The notes under the pieces: generated by a model
Database searches by the model: none
Told to the model about the DNA's origin: nothing
The model's input: only the letters and a program-made list of their open reading frames with translations
Origin: Negativicutes bacterium
Lineage (GTDB): Bacteria > Bacillota_C > Negativicutes > Sporomusales_B > JARLHX01
Assembly (NCBI GenBank): GCA_031292035.1
Contig: JARLHX010000274.1
Span: 1 to 64,000, forward strand
DNA length: 64,000 bases
Direction of reading: 5' to 3'
Shown: piece by piece, positions 34,915 to 42,421 of the stretch
Layout: each line of letters starts with the position of its first letter
Position numbering within the stretch: the stretch's first letter is position 1
Program-made: the position numbers and the translations under genes

Positions 34915-36087
34915 TTATGCTTTAAGCTTGTTTAACCGTTCAACAGCAGCCTGCAAGGTGGAAAACTCTTTGCAGAAGCAGAATCGAATCAGCTTCTTGC
35001 CGTCCGGACTGCCGTCGCAGTAAAAGCTGGATCCAGGAACTACCGCGACTCCGATCTCCTTGGTGAGATGCAGGGCAAATTCAACGTCATCTTTCCAGCC
35101 AAATGGAGTGATGTCAGCCATTATATAGTAGGCTCCACTTGGTTTAAAACATTTGAAGCCAACAGAGACCAATGCGTCGTACAGGAAATCGCGGCGTTCT
35201 CCGTAAAAGGCAGAAAGCTCATCATAGTATTCAGGATTGAAGCGGAGTGCTTTAGCAGCTGCTTCTTGCAGGGGCGCCGCAGCTCCTACGGTAAGAAAAT
35301 CATGGACTTTACGAATGGAGTGCGAGAGTTCTGGTGAGGCAATAACATAACCGATCCGCCAACCGGTCACGCTATATGTTTTAGAAATCCCGTTGATGAT
35401 TATGCTTCTGGCTTCCATGCCCGGAAGTTTCCAGATCGGGATGTGTTTTGCGTCGTCGTAAAGAATGTGTTCATATATTTCGTCAGTGATCGCCAGAACG
35501 TCATATTTAATGCACAACTCAGCAATAAAAGTGAGTTCTTCAAGGGAAAACACCTTGCCGGTAGGATTATGAGGGGTGTTGATGATAATGGCCCGCGTCC
35601 GATCATTAAAAGCGGCAGCCAGTTCAGTACGATCAAGACTAAAATCAGGGGCGTGCAGTTTGACGTATTTGGGGGTGGCGCCGCAAAGAATGGTATCAGC
35701 CCCGTAGTTTTCGTAAAACGGTTCGAAAACAATCACTTCTTCTCCTGGATTTATCGTAGCCAGAAGTGTGGCGATCATGGCTTCCGTCGCGCCGCAGCAG
35801 ACTGTCAGATTCAGCTCAGGGTCAAAAGTTACGCCGTAATCGCGCTCGAATTTCCAGACGATCGAATCCCGCAGTGATTTAGCGCCCCAGGTTATGGCGT
35901 ACTGATTGTGATCCTGCATAATGGCGTCAACGGCCGCCTGTTTAATCGCATCCGGCGCAGGGAAATCGGGAAATCCCTGAGCCAGGTTAATGGCTTTATG
36001 GGCGTCTGCCACTCTGCTCATCTCGCGAATGACCGATTCTGTGAAGCGGCGGGCTTTTTGTGATGCGTAGTTTCTAATGTTGTCCAT
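34915..36087 (-). CDS. Class I PLP aminotransferase under SAM riboswitch control
   Basis: 390 residues from ATG 36087, with GAAGGGG upstream; an in-frame ATG at 36102 is also possible. Fold-type I features: NLAQGFPDFPAP, NTPHNPTGKVFS, TDEIYEHILYDD, Schiff-base Lys in NGISKTYSVTGWRIGYV, and RFCFCK near the end. Closest in style to kynurenine/methionine aminotransferases (YbdL/KAT type). The upstream S-box riboswitch points to methionine metabolism, perhaps 2-oxo-4-methylthiobutyrate transamination in methionine salvage; that assignment is inference. It lies inside the element, so it would be lost from any cell lineage in which the element is excised. Confidence 0.9.
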   Translation of the reverse strand: MDNIRNYASQKARRFTESVIREMSRVADAHKAINLAQGFPDFPAPDAIKQAAVDAIMQDHNQYAITWGAKSLRDSIVWKFERDYGVTFDPELNLTVCCGATEAMIATLLATINPGEEVIVFEPFYENYGADTILCGATPKYVKLHAPDFSLDRTELAAAFNDRTRAIIINTPHNPTGKVFSLEELTFIAELCIKYDVLAITDEIYEHILYDDAKHIPIWKLPGMEARSIIINGISKTYSVTGWRIGYVIASPELSHSIRKVHDFLTVGAAAPLQEAAAKALRFNPEYYDELSAFYGERRDFLYDALVSVGFKCFKPSGAYYIMADITPFGWKDDVEFALHLTKEIGVAVVPGSSFYCDGSPDGKKLIRFCFCKEFSTLQAAVERLNKLKA

Positions 36088-36156
36088 ATGGCACCCCTTC
36101 ATTAATTGTGTTCAGATAAACATGGCGATTAATCCTCTCAGGTCTTGGCCCCCAAA

Positions 36157-36304
36157 AGAAAAATAAACCCCTTTGAGGAAAGGGGTTATGCTTCCTTCCT
36201 CTCATCTATCAGGGCAAAGCCCTGCTGGATTTGGCACCTCGCGTACGGTGGGTTGCCGGGCGTCATCGGGCCAGATCCCTCGGCCGCTCTCGATAAGAGA
36301 TGTC
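36157..36304 (-). ncRNA. SAM-I (S-box) riboswitch with terminator
   Basis: Minus strand from 36304 shows the S-box core: CTCTTATCGAGAGCGGCCGAGGG, then CCCGATGACGCCCGGCAACC, GGTGCCAAATCC and GATAGATGAGAGG; the conserved GAGGGA, GGCAACC and GGTGCCAA elements are all present. It is followed by an intrinsic terminator AACCCCTTT-CCTC-AAAGGGGTT (36166-36187) and a T-rich tract. High SAM is expected to shut off the aminotransferase about 70 bases downstream. Confidence 0.95.
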
Positions 36305-36319
36305 TGTTAAATTGTTTTG

Positions 36320-36349
36320 ATCGTATCATGTCATCACAAAACCTGTCAA
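36320..36349 (-). promoter_or_regulatory. Sigma-A-type promoter of the S-box transcript
   Basis: Minus strand TTGACA-N18-TACGAT, ending about 16 bases before the riboswitch aptamer begins. Spacing is one base longer than ideal. Confidence 0.6.
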
Positions 36350-36392
36350 TACTTTAGAGAAAAATTGACTTAAAGCACTATAGCAAGAGCAA

Positions 36393-36572
36393 TCAACCAT
36401 CATCTGGCGGTGATTTGGGGCACGGCAGGCGACTGAGTAATCCTTCGATCAACGGTTTTAAAAAAACGATTGGATGCCGTTCCGGGTTCCAGTCATTTAG
36501 ATGAGATATTGTGATTTTGCCGGGATCAATTCCGTCTGTTGCCATGTTAGGGGAGTGTTGTATGATTCGCAT
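36393..36572 (-). CDS. 59-residue protein divergent from the recombinase; candidate directionality factor
   Basis: ATG 36572 is chosen over ATG 36635 because a near-perfect AAGGAGGTG lies 6-7 bases upstream. The peptide starts MRIIQHSPNMATDGIDPGK and ends SRLPCPKSPPDDG, with a central VFLKPLIEGLL segment. No family recognised. It is transcribed away from the serine recombinase, and a sequence fitting a mother-cell (sigma-K-like) promoter lies just upstream. Its size and position recall SprB, the small directionality factor of SPbeta/spsM excision in Bacillus, but there is no sequence evidence for homology. Confidence 0.6.
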   Translation of the reverse strand: MRIIQHSPNMATDGIDPGKITISHLNDWNPERHPIVFLKPLIEGLLSRLPCPKSPPDDG

Positions 36573-36590
36573 GCCCCCACCTCCTTGTGC

Positions 36591-36618
36591 AATCATATGC
36601 GGCAGGGTCCTGTCCAGT
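36591..36618 (-). promoter_or_regulatory. Sigma-K-like promoter candidate for the 59-residue gene
   Basis: Minus strand reads AC-N17-CATATGATT, close to the Bacillus sigma-K consensus AC-N16/17-CATANNNTA (last base differs). It directly precedes the ribosome binding site, leaving a very short leader. Chance matches to this loose consensus are common. Confidence 0.3.
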
Positions 36619-36733
36619 TTCATGTTGTTAAGCAATCATTATTACATGTTTTATTATTGTTAATACTGGCAGGAGATACTTTCTTTTTATGGAACTATTG
36701 CTACTAATGACACCATTGATCGGGAGGACCACA

Positions 36734-38266
36734 ATGAGTAAAGCCGCTATTTATGCCCGGGTGAGCACAACAGAACAGGCCGAAAAGGGCTATTCTCTGG
36801 ATACGCAGTTGGAGGCCTGCCGGCTAAAAGCCGGGGAACTTGGCGTCGGCGATATCCAAGATTTTATTGATGACGGCTATAGCGGGGAGTTTATCGACAG
36901 GCCGGCTTTGGCTCACCTGCGCGATTCAGTCGCCAATAAAGAATTTGATATGGTCATTGTTTATGACCCAGACCGCCTGGCGCGCAATCTCGCCCATCAG
37001 TTGCTTGTTACCGAGGAGATTGAACAATCTGGAGCCCGCCTGTTATTTGTTTCTGTTACATTTGAGCAATCACCAGAGGGAAAACTTTTTTACTCGATCC
37101 GTGGGGCGATTTCGGCTTATGAGAAGGAGAAAATCAAGGAGCGCTCATTGCGCGGTAAGCGTGGCAAAGCAGCCAAAGGCAAAATTATTGCCGACGCTAA
37201 GCCTTTTGGCTATACGTTTGACAAGCAAATCAGCAATTATACAGTAAATGAACCGGAAGCAAAGATCGTAAGGCAAATGTACCAGTGGCTGAACCAGGAC
37301 CGCGTTGGTACAGCAATTATCTGTAAGCGCCTCAATGAACAAGGGATTCCCTCCCCCCGCCTCAAAAAGCCGTGGATTGTGTCTTCGGTATATCGCTTGC
37401 TGACCAATCCCATTTATAAAGGAACCCATGTCGCCATGCGTTACCGATACGAAAAAGTCGGCCAAAATAAACGCGTGAAAACCCGTCGGCCGGAATCGGA
37501 TTGGATTGAGATCCCCGTACCATCGATTGTGGACGAGGATACCTGGCAAGCGGCTCAGCAGCAGTTGAAGGACAACAAGTCATTGGCGAAAAGGAATCTG
37601 AAACATGAGCAACTTTTGAGCGGACTGGTGTATTGTGCCAAGTGTGGGCGAAAAATGACCATTGCTTATGCCGGTAAGACAACCAATCCGAAAAGCTATT
37701 ATGTTTGTATGAGTCAGCGCAGCAATTCCTATATCTATTCTGACCGAGAGCGGTGTGATGCCAGGCGGGTTCCGAGCGAAATCCTAGATGAGGCGGTCTA
37801 TGAACATCTAAATCGTCTTAGCCAGAATCCGCGGTCGATCAAGCAGTACTTTACCAACTGGCCCAACCCCACAACCATTCAAAATCTGCAAACCGCATTG
37901 GATCGTTTTAAAGATCACGAGGCCCGGTTGACCAAACAACGCGAAACAGTGCTCAGGTGGTATCGTCAGCAGATGATCGACGACGAGGAAAGCAGCCGGC
38001 AATTAGATGATATTCGCACCCGCCTGAAGGATATCGAGCAAAATAAAAAAAAGCTGCGGGCCGAATTGCAGGCCGTCTCCCCTGCCCTCTCCCCGGCGGA
38101 AATTGTAGCTACCATCCAGCAGCATTTTACTGCTGAAGACCCCTTATATGAAGAACGTCGCAGTGCGGTAAGACAAGTGCTGGAAAAAGTCGTGGTGGAA
38201 AGAAAGGATGAAACCAAAGCGCGCGGCAGCAAGCCGGACATTGCAATTGATCTGAAATTTCTTTAA
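36734..38266 (+). CDS. Large serine recombinase of the spoVK element
   Basis: 510 residues from ATG 36734 (GGGAGG upstream; frame extends to 36689). N-terminal catalytic domain with Ser11 in IYARVSTTEQAEKG, then SPEGKLFYSIRGAISAYEKEKIKER; a recombinase domain (GYTFDKQISNYTVNEPEAKIVRQMYQW, GIPSPRLKKPWIVSSVYRLLTNPIYKG); a zinc ribbon starting YCAKCGRK (Cys301, Cys304) and ending near RERCDARRV; and a C-terminal coiled coil. All parts of an active SpoIVCA/CisA-type enzyme are present. It is transcribed opposite to spoVK and would catalyse excision at the GT core. Confidence 0.95.
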   Translation: MSKAAIYARVSTTEQAEKGYSLDTQLEACRLKAGELGVGDIQDFIDDGYSGEFIDRPALAHLRDSVANKEFDMVIVYDPDRLARNLAHQLLVTEEIEQSGARLLFVSVTFEQSPEGKLFYSIRGAISAYEKEKIKERSLRGKRGKAAKGKIIADAKPFGYTFDKQISNYTVNEPEAKIVRQMYQWLNQDRVGTAIICKRLNEQGIPSPRLKKPWIVSSVYRLLTNPIYKGTHVAMRYRYEKVGQNKRVKTRRPESDWIEIPVPSIVDEDTWQAAQQQLKDNKSLAKRNLKHEQLLSGLVYCAKCGRKMTIAYAGKTTNPKSYYVCMSQRSNSYIYSDRERCDARRVPSEILDEAVYEHLNRLSQNPRSIKQYFTNWPNPTTIQNLQTALDRFKDHEARLTKQRETVLRWYRQQMIDDEESSRQLDDIRTRLKDIEQNKKKLRAELQAVSPALSPAEIVATIQQHFTAEDPLYEERRSAVRQVLEKVVVERKDETKARGSKPDIAIDLKFL

Positions 38267-38382
38267 TATGGGTGCGAATCATTTCCAAAAATAATTCTGG
38301 AAAAGTGACAGGGCTTTTTTTCTTTGCAGCGAATTGGGTAACTATAAACAACTAGATTGCACCTGGATACGGAGGTATTATT

Positions 38383-38529
38383 ATGAAATTCAATTGTCCT
38401 AACTGCGGAATCAAGGTTAAATTGACGGTGGAAGAAATCCAAAAACCCCAGTTGTCTACAATCTGTCCCGGTTGTAAAAAAGAGATTATACTAAAAAATA
38501 ATTTACCGGTTAGCGGGACGAAGAGCTAA
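38383..38529 (+). CDS. Small zinc-ribbon protein, 48 aa
   Basis: ATG 38383 with GGAGG 7 bases upstream. Two CxxC knuckles, FNCPNCGIK and TICPGCKKE, form a complete zinc ribbon of the MJ0042 type. It is 117 bases downstream of the recombinase in the same direction, and could be an accessory or regulatory protein for it. Function otherwise unknown. Confidence 0.72.
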   Translation: MKFNCPNCGIKVKLTVEEIQKPQLSTICPGCKKEIILKNNLPVSGTKS

Positions 38530-38590
38530 TCGCACAGAAGTTTACTTAGTTGGTCAGTCTAATCATGTCAAACAGGTGCAAAATCAGTAA

Positions 38591-38620
38591 AAAGGCAGCC
38601 GGATCGCGGCTGCTTTTTTA
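38591..38620 (+). terminator. Terminator after the zinc-ribbon gene
   Basis: AAAAGGCAGCC-GGATC-GCGGCTGCTTTTTT; separates the recombinase/zinc-ribbon genes from the two genes at 38767-40432. Confidence 0.8.
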
Positions 38621-38766
38621 CTGTATTCCGGCCATGTTGGCTGACAGGCAAAAGACAGGGAATTTGGCACTTTTGTCGAATAGAACTAATGAAAAAGAGA
38701 TTGGAATAGATGACTCTGGTGTAGCAGTGTAACGCGTATTACATTTAGAGGTTAACGGAGGACAGA

Positions 38767-39534
38767 ATGAGACTTTTTTTGAGGATACTGATTATCGGCT
38801 TATTGGCACTGAGTCAGCTTCCTTCACTGCCAGTTGCTGCAGCTGACACGCCGCCTCAGGTGATTCGCGTCAAGGGAACTGTCTGGTATGTGGCATCGAT
38901 GGATCTTTACGCCATTATGGGTCTGGACGGAAAAAAATATCATCCTACGAAAAAACTGCCGCGCGAGTATCAAAAAGAGGGAACAGAGCTTGTTGTTGAG
39001 GGAAAGATTCGTGACGACTTGACGGCAACAAAGCTGTGGGGTCAACCGTTTGAAATTGTCAAAATCACAAAGGCTGACCAGTACACCGCCCCGGAAGATC
39101 GGGAGACCCTTCGGCTGCTGCTGCTCAGAATGGATGCGTTTAATACGAAAAACCTGGATAAACTGCAAGCGATCGATGTGATGGCCAGCGGTCTGACTGC
39201 TGAACAGTTTAATTCCTGGATCGGCAGCTATGACCGATTTACTCTTCAATATTTTGAGACTACCGCCACGACTCACCCGGTGATCATGGGGTCTCCAATT
39301 ACCGGAATGTGTCTTTATGCCCGCGAACGACTCAATAGCATCGCTCTGTCCGGTAATATCCAATACACACTTATGAGCTTTACTCTCACGAAAAATCCCG
39401 ACGGCTGGAAATTTACCAGTATTGGTCCTTATACCCCTGAAGGTGACGTAGACATGGACAAGTTTGTCGATGAATTGTTAAAAAAGACCAAAGATAAATA
39501 CGGTACCACTAACTTGGCGGCCTGGAAAGGTTGA
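38767..39534 (+). CDS. Secreted hypothetical protein
   Basis: 255 residues; GGAGG before ATG. A clear Sec signal peptide (FLRILIIGLLALSQLPSLPVAAADT, cleavage likely after AAA). The mature part begins with an OB-like beta segment (VIRVKGTVWYVASMDLYAIMGLDGKKYHP...TELVVEGKIRDDLTATKLWGQPFEIVKI) and continues with a helical/NTF2-like region (FNTKNLDKLQAI...FTLTKNPDGWKFTSIGPYTPEGD). No family recognised. It overlaps no gene but is 4 bases from the exonuclease start, so the two are an operon within the element. Confidence 0.75.
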   Translation: MRLFLRILIIGLLALSQLPSLPVAAADTPPQVIRVKGTVWYVASMDLYAIMGLDGKKYHPTKKLPREYQKEGTELVVEGKIRDDLTATKLWGQPFEIVKITKADQYTAPEDRETLRLLLLRMDAFNTKNLDKLQAIDVMASGLTAEQFNSWIGSYDRFTLQYFETTATTHPVIMGSPITGMCLYARERLNSIALSGNIQYTLMSFTLTKNPDGWKFTSIGPYTPEGDVDMDKFVDELLKKTKDKYGTTNLAAWKG

Positions 39535-39538
39535 TCTG

Positions 39539-40432
39539 ATGGAAACACGCAGCAACGCCGAAGTAAACAAGATGGCAACACCCGATATTGTGCTGCCGTC
39601 ATCGACAGATTTTATCGCGCTGGATTTTGAAACAGCCAATCGTGACCCGGCCAGCGCCTGCGCCATCGGTTTGGCCTTCGTCGAAAACGGACAAATTGTC
39701 GCCAACCCGGGCTGGCTCATTCGGCCACCCCGCCTCTATTTTGATCCTGAATTTATCAAAATTCACGGCATTGACGCCGAACAAGTGCGGGCTGTTCCCG
39801 ACTTCCATGAGTTGTGGCAATCCCTTGAACCGCATCTCAGAGGCCGAATCGTTATCGCGCACAACGCATCTTTTGACATCAATGTATTGTTAAATATGCT
39901 GGACCATTACAAGCTTCCCTACCCTGCCTTCCGCTATTCATGCACTAAAGTCATTGCCCAAAAGACTTGGCCGACCTGGAAACGCTACAGTTTAGCCGAA
40001 CTAGCCATTCGTCACAATATTGTTTTTCATCATCATGATGCCGCAGAAGATGCCAGGGCATGCGCGACCATTGCGCTAGCGGCCTTTGAGCAAAAAGCAG
40101 TCAGTTGCTTTGATGATCTGCACAGGCAAATTCGTCTCAACTATGGCGGGGTCTCGTCCGCCGGCCATGTTCCGCTTAGTACGACCATTCTGCTGCCTGA
40201 CCTAGAAGCCTTTGGCGGCTGGGATACTCCTATCCACCGCAAGGATGAGCAGGTGAAACGGCGGCAACGAGCCGAAGGTCTATCCGACAGCAGTGTTGAC
40301 CATGATGCCAAATCAGGAGTCATCAACGGTTATGACGTTACCCTGGAGAAATGCAGCTGCGTCGATTTTCGGGAACGCCGATTGCCCTGTAAGCATATTT
40401 ATTACTTAGAGTCGAAATTAAGAAAAAAGTAA
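39539..40432 (+). CDS. DnaQ-like 3'-5' exonuclease with SWIM-like zinc tail
   Basis: 297 residues. DEDDh exonuclease motifs: [10 protein letters not shown] (exo I), [11 protein letters not shown] (exo II) and [12 protein letters not shown] (exo III). After a linker of about 90 residues, the C-terminus has [20 protein letters not shown], the CxC...CxH signature of a SWIM zinc finger. This combination suggests a repair or RNA/DNA end-processing enzyme with added nucleic-acid-binding. Its stop codon lies inside the terminator hairpin that forms the right end of the element. Confidence 0.88.
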   Translation: METRSNAEVNKMATPDIVLPSSTDFIALDFETANRDPASACAIGLAFVENGQIVANPGWLIRPPRLYFDPEFIKIHGIDAEQVRAVPDFHELWQSLEPHLRGRIVIAHNASFDINVLLNMLDHYKLPYPAFRYSCTKVIAQKTWPTWKRYSLAELAIRHNIVFHHHDAAEDARACATIALAAFEQKAVSCFDDLHRQIRLNYGGVSSAGHVPLSTTILLPDLEAFGGWDTPIHRKDEQVKRRQRAEGLSDSSVDHDAKSGVINGYDVTLEKCSCVDFRERRLPCKHIYYLESKLRKK

Positions 40433-40468
40433 GCAGCCAGTCAGTTATATGGCTGCTTACTTTTTTAT
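40423..40468. terminator. Terminator at the right end of the spoVK element
   Basis: AAAAAAGTAAGCAGCC ... GGCTGCTTACTTTTTT: 15-bp stem with T tract running into the att half-site. It works on + for the exonuclease and, on the minus strand, would also stop transcription coming from the spoVK 5' part. Confidence 0.85.
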
Positions 40469-40495
40469 ATGATAGTTTCACCATACAATCAATCG
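40455..40495. other. Attachment site, right junction (element / spoVK 5' part)
   Basis: Minus strand: GATTGTATG-GT-GAAACTATCATATAAAAAAG. Left of GT is spoVK (DCM codons); right is the element half-site, which matches the left junction half-site in inverted orientation (10 of 10 bases ATGATAGTTT/AAACTATCAT plus an A/T-rich tail). Confidence 0.8.
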
Positions 40496-41090
40496 CTTCT
40501 TTGCCAAAATCCTTTTCTCCCCCCCGGGCCAGTGAATAAGCTTCATCAATAAAGAGTATCCCGCCATAGGCTTTCTTTAGCTGTTCACGCGTTTTCTGGG
40601 CAGTGTGACCGATGTATTCCCCCACCAGATCGGCTCGTTCCACTTCGATCAAATGACCTCGGCTGAGTACTCCCATCTCACGAAAAACTTTGCCCATGAT
40701 CCTGGCAACCGTCGTTTTTCCTGTACCGGGATTGCCTTTAAAAATCATATGCAGCACCAGGGGGTCGGTGATGAGCTGTTCCTTTTGCCGGTATTTCTGG
40801 ATTTCTATAAAGGCATAGATCTCCCGTACCAGTTTTTTCACTTCACCCAGGCCAATCAAGTTATCAAGATCGCGCAGGATATCCTCCGCCCTTTGCCGGG
40901 ATTTTGCCGGCTCGGGTCGCGAGGTATTTCCGCTGTGACCATATTCCATTTCACGAAGAAGCTTAAATGCCTCCACAGGAGTGATCTGACCGTTTTCCAC
41001 AGCCGTCAGTACATCATTTGGCCAAAGATATGCCACTTTTCTCGTCACCTCAGCAGGGTTTGGGTGATATCCAATATATGCGGCAGCCAA
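40480..41090 (-). CDS. spoVK: SpoVK, N-terminal segment (gene split by mobile element)
   Basis: About 203 residues from TTG 41090 (start tentative, no good ribosome binding site). Contains the SpoVK N-terminal region, [20 protein letters not shown], Walker [21 protein letters not shown], Walker [17 protein letters not shown] and [11 protein letters not shown]. Homology stops at the GT in ATG-GTG; the frame then reads element sequence ([13 protein letters not shown]...) to a stop at 40338. Without excision the product lacks the sensor and lid parts of the AAA+ module and should be inactive. Confidence 0.9.
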
Positions 41091-41130
41091 GCGAGAGGTT
41101 CATGCCAGATGAGGTTTCGTTCCTGGCAGC

Positions 41131-41163
41131 AAAAAAATTACCCCGGACATTAGTCCGGGGTGT
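41131..41163 (-). terminator. Terminator after hfq
   Basis: Minus strand ACCCCGGAC-TAAT-GTCCGGGGT followed by AATTTTTTT, between hfq and the spoVK 5' part. Confidence 0.88.
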
Positions 41164-41169
41164 TGGCTT

Positions 41170-41430
41170 TTATTTATCGATTTTGACTTCTTCCTTCTTC
41201 TCATGCATATTCGAAGTCAGTGGCCGGAAGGGCGTAATGGTAGAGATGGCGTGCTTGTAAACCAATTGCTGCTTACCATCGTTTTCCATAATTACTGTGA
41301 AGTTATCAAACCCCTTAACCGAGCCGCGCAGTTGGAAGCCGTTAACCAAATAGATGATAACCGGAACGTTTTCCTTGCGGACTTGATTAAGAAAGCTATC
41401 CTGTAAATTTATCACTTTCGTTGTCGTCAT
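41170..41430 (-). CDS. hfq: RNA chaperone Hfq
   Basis: 86 residues with the Sm1 motif ([27 protein letters not shown]) and Sm2 motif (VYKHAISTI) of Hfq; a short charged tail ([12 protein letters not shown]) follows. It forms hexamers that bind small RNAs. Position after miaA is the standard miaA-hfq order. Confidence 0.97.
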   Translation of the reverse strand: MTTTKVINLQDSFLNQVRKENVPVIIYLVNGFQLRGSVKGFDNFTVIMENDGKQQLVYKHAISTITPFRPLTSNMHEKKEEVKIDK

Positions 41431-41483
41431 GACACATACCCCTCCGATATTTATTCTCTCTACTCTGTTTTAGTTAGTTACTT

Positions 41484-42419
41484 CTACTTTAGGGCGAACT
41501 TTCCTGCAACCAGGCTGTAAATATATGCCATCATTTCATCATGGTCTTGGAAAGCTTCGACGTCTACCCAGTGAATATAAGGCATTTTCCGGAACCAGGT
41601 CATCTGGCGTTTGGCGAAATTGCGTGTCGCCTGTTTAATCTGTTCTATCGCCGTCTCAAGGGAAATTTGCCTGTCGAGGAATGCTACTATTTCTTTGTAG
41701 CCAATTCCTTGGAGGGCCTGAGAGTCTGCCGGAATTTCTGCTGCCAGCAGCTTTGATACTTCGGCGACCAAACCCGCAGCGAGCATGGCGTCAACCCGTT
41801 GATTGATGCGTTGATAAAGATGTTCTCTGCTCATTGTCAATCCTAAGACCATGGTGTTATATAGTAGCTCGGTCGGCGCCTGACGCCGGGTGGAGACAGT
41901 CTCGCCGCTTAATTGATGCACTTCCAGCGCCCGGATGACGCGACGAAGATCGTTGGGATGAAGGCGAGCCGCCGTATCCGGCGAGACCTCTGTCAAAAGA
42001 GCATGAAGATGCTCTTTACCGTGAAGGTCGGCTAATTTGGCGAGGTCGGAGCGAACTTCTTCGCTACCGGTCACGGTGGTAAAGTGGTAGCCTTCCAGCA
42101 AGGATTTTATGTATAACCCGGTTCCGCCGGCAAGGATAGGAATCTTGTCCTGGCTGTTGAGTGTCGCGATCAGCCGGCTGGCTTGTGTCTGGAAATCAAC
42201 TACACTATAGGCTGCGTCAGGATCGAGGATATCGACAAGCTGATGCATGATGCCGTCGCGTTCGACGGGGCTTGGTTTGGCGGTCCCGATATCCAGACCG
42301 CGATAAATCAGCATGGAATCACCGGAAATAATCTCTGTCTGAAGTATTTTGGCCAGGTCGATGCTGACACGAGTTTTGCCGACAGCAGTCGGTCCGAGGA
42401 TAACAATAAGGCGATCCAT
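41484..42419 (-). CDS. miaA: tRNA dimethylallyltransferase MiaA
   Basis: 311 residues. P-loop GPTAVGKTRVSIDLAK, DSMLIYRGLDIGTAKPS, and GGTGLYIKSLLEGY identify MiaA, which prenylates A37 of tRNAs reading UNN codons. GGGAGGG before ATG. MiaB, which methylthiolates the same base, is encoded upstream in the same cluster. Confidence 0.97.
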   Translation of the reverse strand: MDRLIVILGPTAVGKTRVSIDLAKILQTEIISGDSMLIYRGLDIGTAKPSPVERDGIMHQLVDILDPDAAYSVVDFQTQASRLIATLNSQDKIPILAGGTGLYIKSLLEGYHFTTVTGSEEVRSDLAKLADLHGKEHLHALLTEVSPDTAARLHPNDLRRVIRALEVHQLSGETVSTRRQAPTELLYNTMVLGLTMSREHLYQRINQRVDAMLAAGLVAEVSKLLAAEIPADSQALQGIGYKEIVAFLDRQISLETAIEQIKQATRNFAKRQMTWFRKMPYIHWVDVEAFQDHDEMMAYIYSLVAGKFALK

Positions 42420-42421
42420 GG

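Larger units (their letters stand above)
34802..40481. mobile_element. 5,680-bp serine-recombinase element interrupting spoVK
   Basis: Bounded by directly repeated core dinucleotides (AC on +, GT in gene sense) at 34800-34801 and 40480-40481. The inner flanks are inverted copies of one half-site (ACTATCAT-ATAAAAA), as expected for the arms of one attP; the outer flanks are the two halves of spoVK (attB). It carries an aminotransferase with SAM riboswitch, a 59-residue protein, a large serine recombinase, a zinc-ribbon protein, a secreted protein and an exonuclease. No phage structural genes. Each end has an outward terminator. Architecture matches the developmentally excised skin-type elements known in sigK and other sporulation genes. 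Confidence 0.88.

Noticed and set aside
36573..36635. N-terminal extension of the 59-residue gene to ATG 36635
   Set aside because: The extension would run through the ribosome binding site and promoter-like sequence; ATG 36572 has the better site.
40338..40480. Tail of the spoVK 5' reading frame extending to 40338
   Set aside because: This part reads element DNA (terminator and exonuclease gene antisense) and is not conserved spoVK sequence, so it was left out of the gene segment.
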